NCBI GenBank assembly: GCA_016859345.1
Contig: CM029124.1
Span: 11,603,980 to 11,667,979 of the forward strand
DNA length: 64,000 nucleotides
Direction: 5' to 3'
DNA from: Istiophorus platypterus
Taxonomy: Eukaryota > Chordata > Actinopteri > Istiophoriformes > Istiophoridae
This document shows, one piece after another, positions 61,301 through 64,000 of the stretch (its first letter is position 1; each line of letters begins with the position of its first letter). The position numbers and the translations under genes are program-made. The notes beneath the pieces were generated by a model. The model saw nothing but the letters and a program-made list of their open reading frames with translations, did no database searches and was not told the origin of the DNA.

Positions 61301-62421
61301 CACACTCACAGGGAAGATAAATGTTTACAGGAGGCATTCACCCTTCAACAGAGTTGTGCTGTGGACGGCAGAGCTGTCAGAGCTGGACCATTTTTAGGCT
61401 GTGGCTCATGTCTGTAGCATCTAGATTTTGACAGCATTATATATGTTGCATATCACTTCTTATAAACATAAGGTTATATTCCCAAACTTTGAGATACTTC
61501 CACAGTTTGATGAAAGATATTGTTAGCATTAACAAACTCTGACAGATCGCTTTACTGGTAAAGGCCATTTGGAAAAAAAACTGTGGAATGTTTTGGTTTT
61601 TAAGATTGGATTTTGGACTAGCACGGTCTGTTTTTCTCAGTGTGTATCACTGGCCCTCCAATGTCTTTAACCACATATTTCTTTTCACGCTTGGTAAAAA
61701 AAAAGGTGTGGTTGTAACTTCAGTCCCTAAAGGTAAGATTGTGAATTTGTCACTTTGATAAAGATATAAAGTCCTCCAATGGTCGCTACCTGACTGTCAC
61801 GCCTGCCTTAAATTTATTAGATCCAGAAATAGCTTTTACTTTAGGTCTTTACTGAGTAAGGCTGCGGGTTCATTTTACTCCAAGTATGTAGCCTATTGAA
61901 AAGGCTCTGTCCAAAGAAATAATACTTAATTGGCTATTTCTTCTCATTATTCAATTTGGCTAACCTCTTTATCTTTTGATTGCAAGTAGTGCCATCACAT
62001 CTCCTCAAGGCGGGGACTGTGTCCCTGTTTTCCATCCAACCTTGAATGAGGTTATTCCTCACTAATAAGACAAGAGATAGTGGGTTTGTATAATGCAGAG
62101 ACAGGTTTCCCCTCTGTCATTAAGTCATCTGTTTGGTAAAGTGGAATGGTATATTGCTTGGCATAAAACGTGGTGTCTTCATTTGTCAGGCTCGTAGAGC
62201 TGTGAGACAAACGATGTTCATAGTGTATGTCTGAAGGCCCTCTGAGACCACAGTTGAGCGGCTACTCACTGGTGCGTTTCTCATGCTAATGTCATGGTCT
62301 CCCGGTCTATCTGTCACCCCATTACGCTAACATCATTATGCACAGGGGCCTGTCTCTGTCGTTGAAAAGAACAGAATCATTCCTGTCTCATTTTGAAGCA
62401 AATTGTTTAGGGAACATTTCT

Positions 62422-62443
62422 GTCTCTCTCTCTCTCTCTCTCT
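62422..62443. repeat. (TC)n microsatellite
   Basis: Ten to eleven TC units followed by a T run. Confidence 0.92.
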
Positions 62444-62584
62444 TTTTTTCCAGTGGTAATGGCGGGCCAATCATTTTGCAAGGCACCAGGTATGCAGATG
62501 AATGAATAGCTATTTGAGCTGTTTGGTGAAAGGAGTTTTTGTATTATTCATGAGACGGATGGTGTGTCTGAAAGAGAAAGTGAG

Positions 62585-62674
62585 CGTGTGTGGTTGTGTG
62601 TGTGTGTGTGTGTGTGTGTGCTGTGTGTTTGTGTGTGTGTGTGTGTGCGTGTCTATGTGTGTTTTTTGTGTGTG
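62585..62674. repeat. (TG)n compound microsatellite
   Basis: TG units with CTG, TTTG and CGTG interruptions over about 90 bases. Confidence 0.95.
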
Positions 62675-63788
62675 ATCGAGCGCACACAAGTGTGTGAAGG
62701 GGCCAATGGGACTCCAACAAACACACATACATTCACACACACAGTGTACATACATCAGCATGACCCTCCAAATTCTGCTTAAAAATTTGCGATGGTGCTA
62801 GATGTGAACTATTGAGGGGTCACCGCTTTGAGGTACTGGTTGATTTTGTTCAATACTTAACTGAAGGTTGCTTGGCGAAATTATTATAATTATGATGCTA
62901 CATTTTTATTATTATTCATTTTTTTTTTATTTCTAATCAAAATAACCACTGTCCCTGCACACCCGTGATAGGCATAAAGCATGGGCATTATTTCAGTCTC
63001 TTTGCTGTTACGTGTTTCTGAGTGGGATCATTCCTCTGTGATCTTTTCCCTCTCTTCACTTGGAATCTTTTCATCTCACCCAGTGCAGGTTCAAATCCAG
63101 GTTAAAACCTTCGTCTCAATCTAAATCTCTTGGTCCTGGCAAACAGCACAAATTCCGATCTGTCAGCTCAGCAGATTCCCTCGTGCTGGTGTGCAAGTCT
63201 CCGGCATGTGTGCCGCCTCTCTGTGTAGCAGGCATGCTAGCCATGCAACCTTGTGCTAATTGAAAAGCTTCAATCAGCTCAACTAAGTGAGCAGACAACG
63301 CTGGGTCCCTCTAATTGCCCTGGTACCAGTTCCTCGGCAAGGAAAAAAAGCCTTTCTGTGTCTCTGTGTCATCATTTGCACAACGTTATGAATAGGTTAA
63401 TAAAATAAAATACTTTAATTATAGCTTGGTTGCCATATTGTTAATGGTGCCAGTGTGGCTCAATTGAATAATACAGTTTCTACTATTAATTATCTGAAAG
63501 TGAACTTGTTTAAATGATATTTTACAGCCCCTTGATAAAATTACTGCTAGAGGCAATGTAATGATAGACAGACAAAGGCCATGCACGAATTATCATAAAC
63601 TATTAGCTTGTTTCCAAAGGGTTTTATGTTAATCTTTTAGCGCTTAAGTACCCTGCAATTAACATATCAGGAGGAGCTGCCTTCCAGCTAGGCTTGCAAA
63701 TTGAAGTGCTCAGATAAAAAGCTATTGAGATGAAACCCTGAAAGAGAAGAGGAGCTATCGCACTGAAGTGTGCTGGAATTTTTACTCG

Positions 63789-63799
63789 TGTGCTGTGTG

Positions 63800-63863
<64 letters not shown>

Positions 63864-63884
63864 GCGTGTGTGTGCGTGTGTGTG
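63789..63884. repeat. (TG)n microsatellite, long
   Basis: About 48 TG units, pure in the middle, with GCG interruptions at the right end. Confidence 0.96.
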
Positions 63885-64000
63885 CAAATCTGTGAGAGAG
63901 GGAGAGACTTTAAGAGCACTGAGACAAAGAATGAGTGAAAAAGAGAGCAAAATGCCGTGAGAGTGTCTGTGATAAAGGATGTATAACAATTCCATTATCT

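Noticed and set aside
62444..62500. Strong acceptor-like (TC)n-T7-CCAG at 62453
   Set aside because: The sequence after it encodes no family-like peptide. CT microsatellites often mimic acceptors.

Overview
This looks like non-coding vertebrate DNA, most likely from a teleost fish. It is AT-rich with long (TG)n/(CA)n tracts, has no bacterial-type gene packing, and carries two decayed inverted-repeat elements with ends of a kind common in fish genomes. I can support only one gene: three internal exons of lrmda (leucine-rich melanocyte differentiation-associated protein; human LRMDA/C10orf11, linked to oculocutaneous albinism type 7). The gene runs on the + strand, with exons at 33403-33529, 34951-35090 and 38223-38349. 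The reading frame continues through all three, and the product matches the LRR core and C-terminal LRR cap of the family.

Layout: 1-33402 holds no recognisable exon (5' intron and/or upstream sequence). It contains simple repeats, two copies of one inverted-repeat element in opposite orientation (9202-9916 and 10808-11130), a diverged 85-bp tandem duplication (22805-22956) and several stretches that read like candidate enhancers. 33403-38349 is the exon cluster. 38350-64000 is intron (at least 25.6 kb) and possibly sequence beyond the gene. I could not find the last lrmda exons there. The first exons are also missing, so the gene is open at both ends.

The most interesting item is the intron between the first two exons (33530-34950). 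It has no GT-AG boundaries. It begins ATATCCTTTC, ends in AC, and has TCCTTGAC 18 bases before the next exon. These are the three marks of a minor-spliceosome (U12-type) AT-AC intron, and this is the only boundary choice I found that keeps the LRR reading frame. In human, LRMDA lies next to ZNF503, a developmental regulator. The homeodomain, POU and PBX/HOX-MEIS motif groups noted here could therefore be enhancers of a neighbouring gene, but that is a hypothesis. I see no tRNA, rRNA, CRISPR array, intact transposon or second protein-coding gene.
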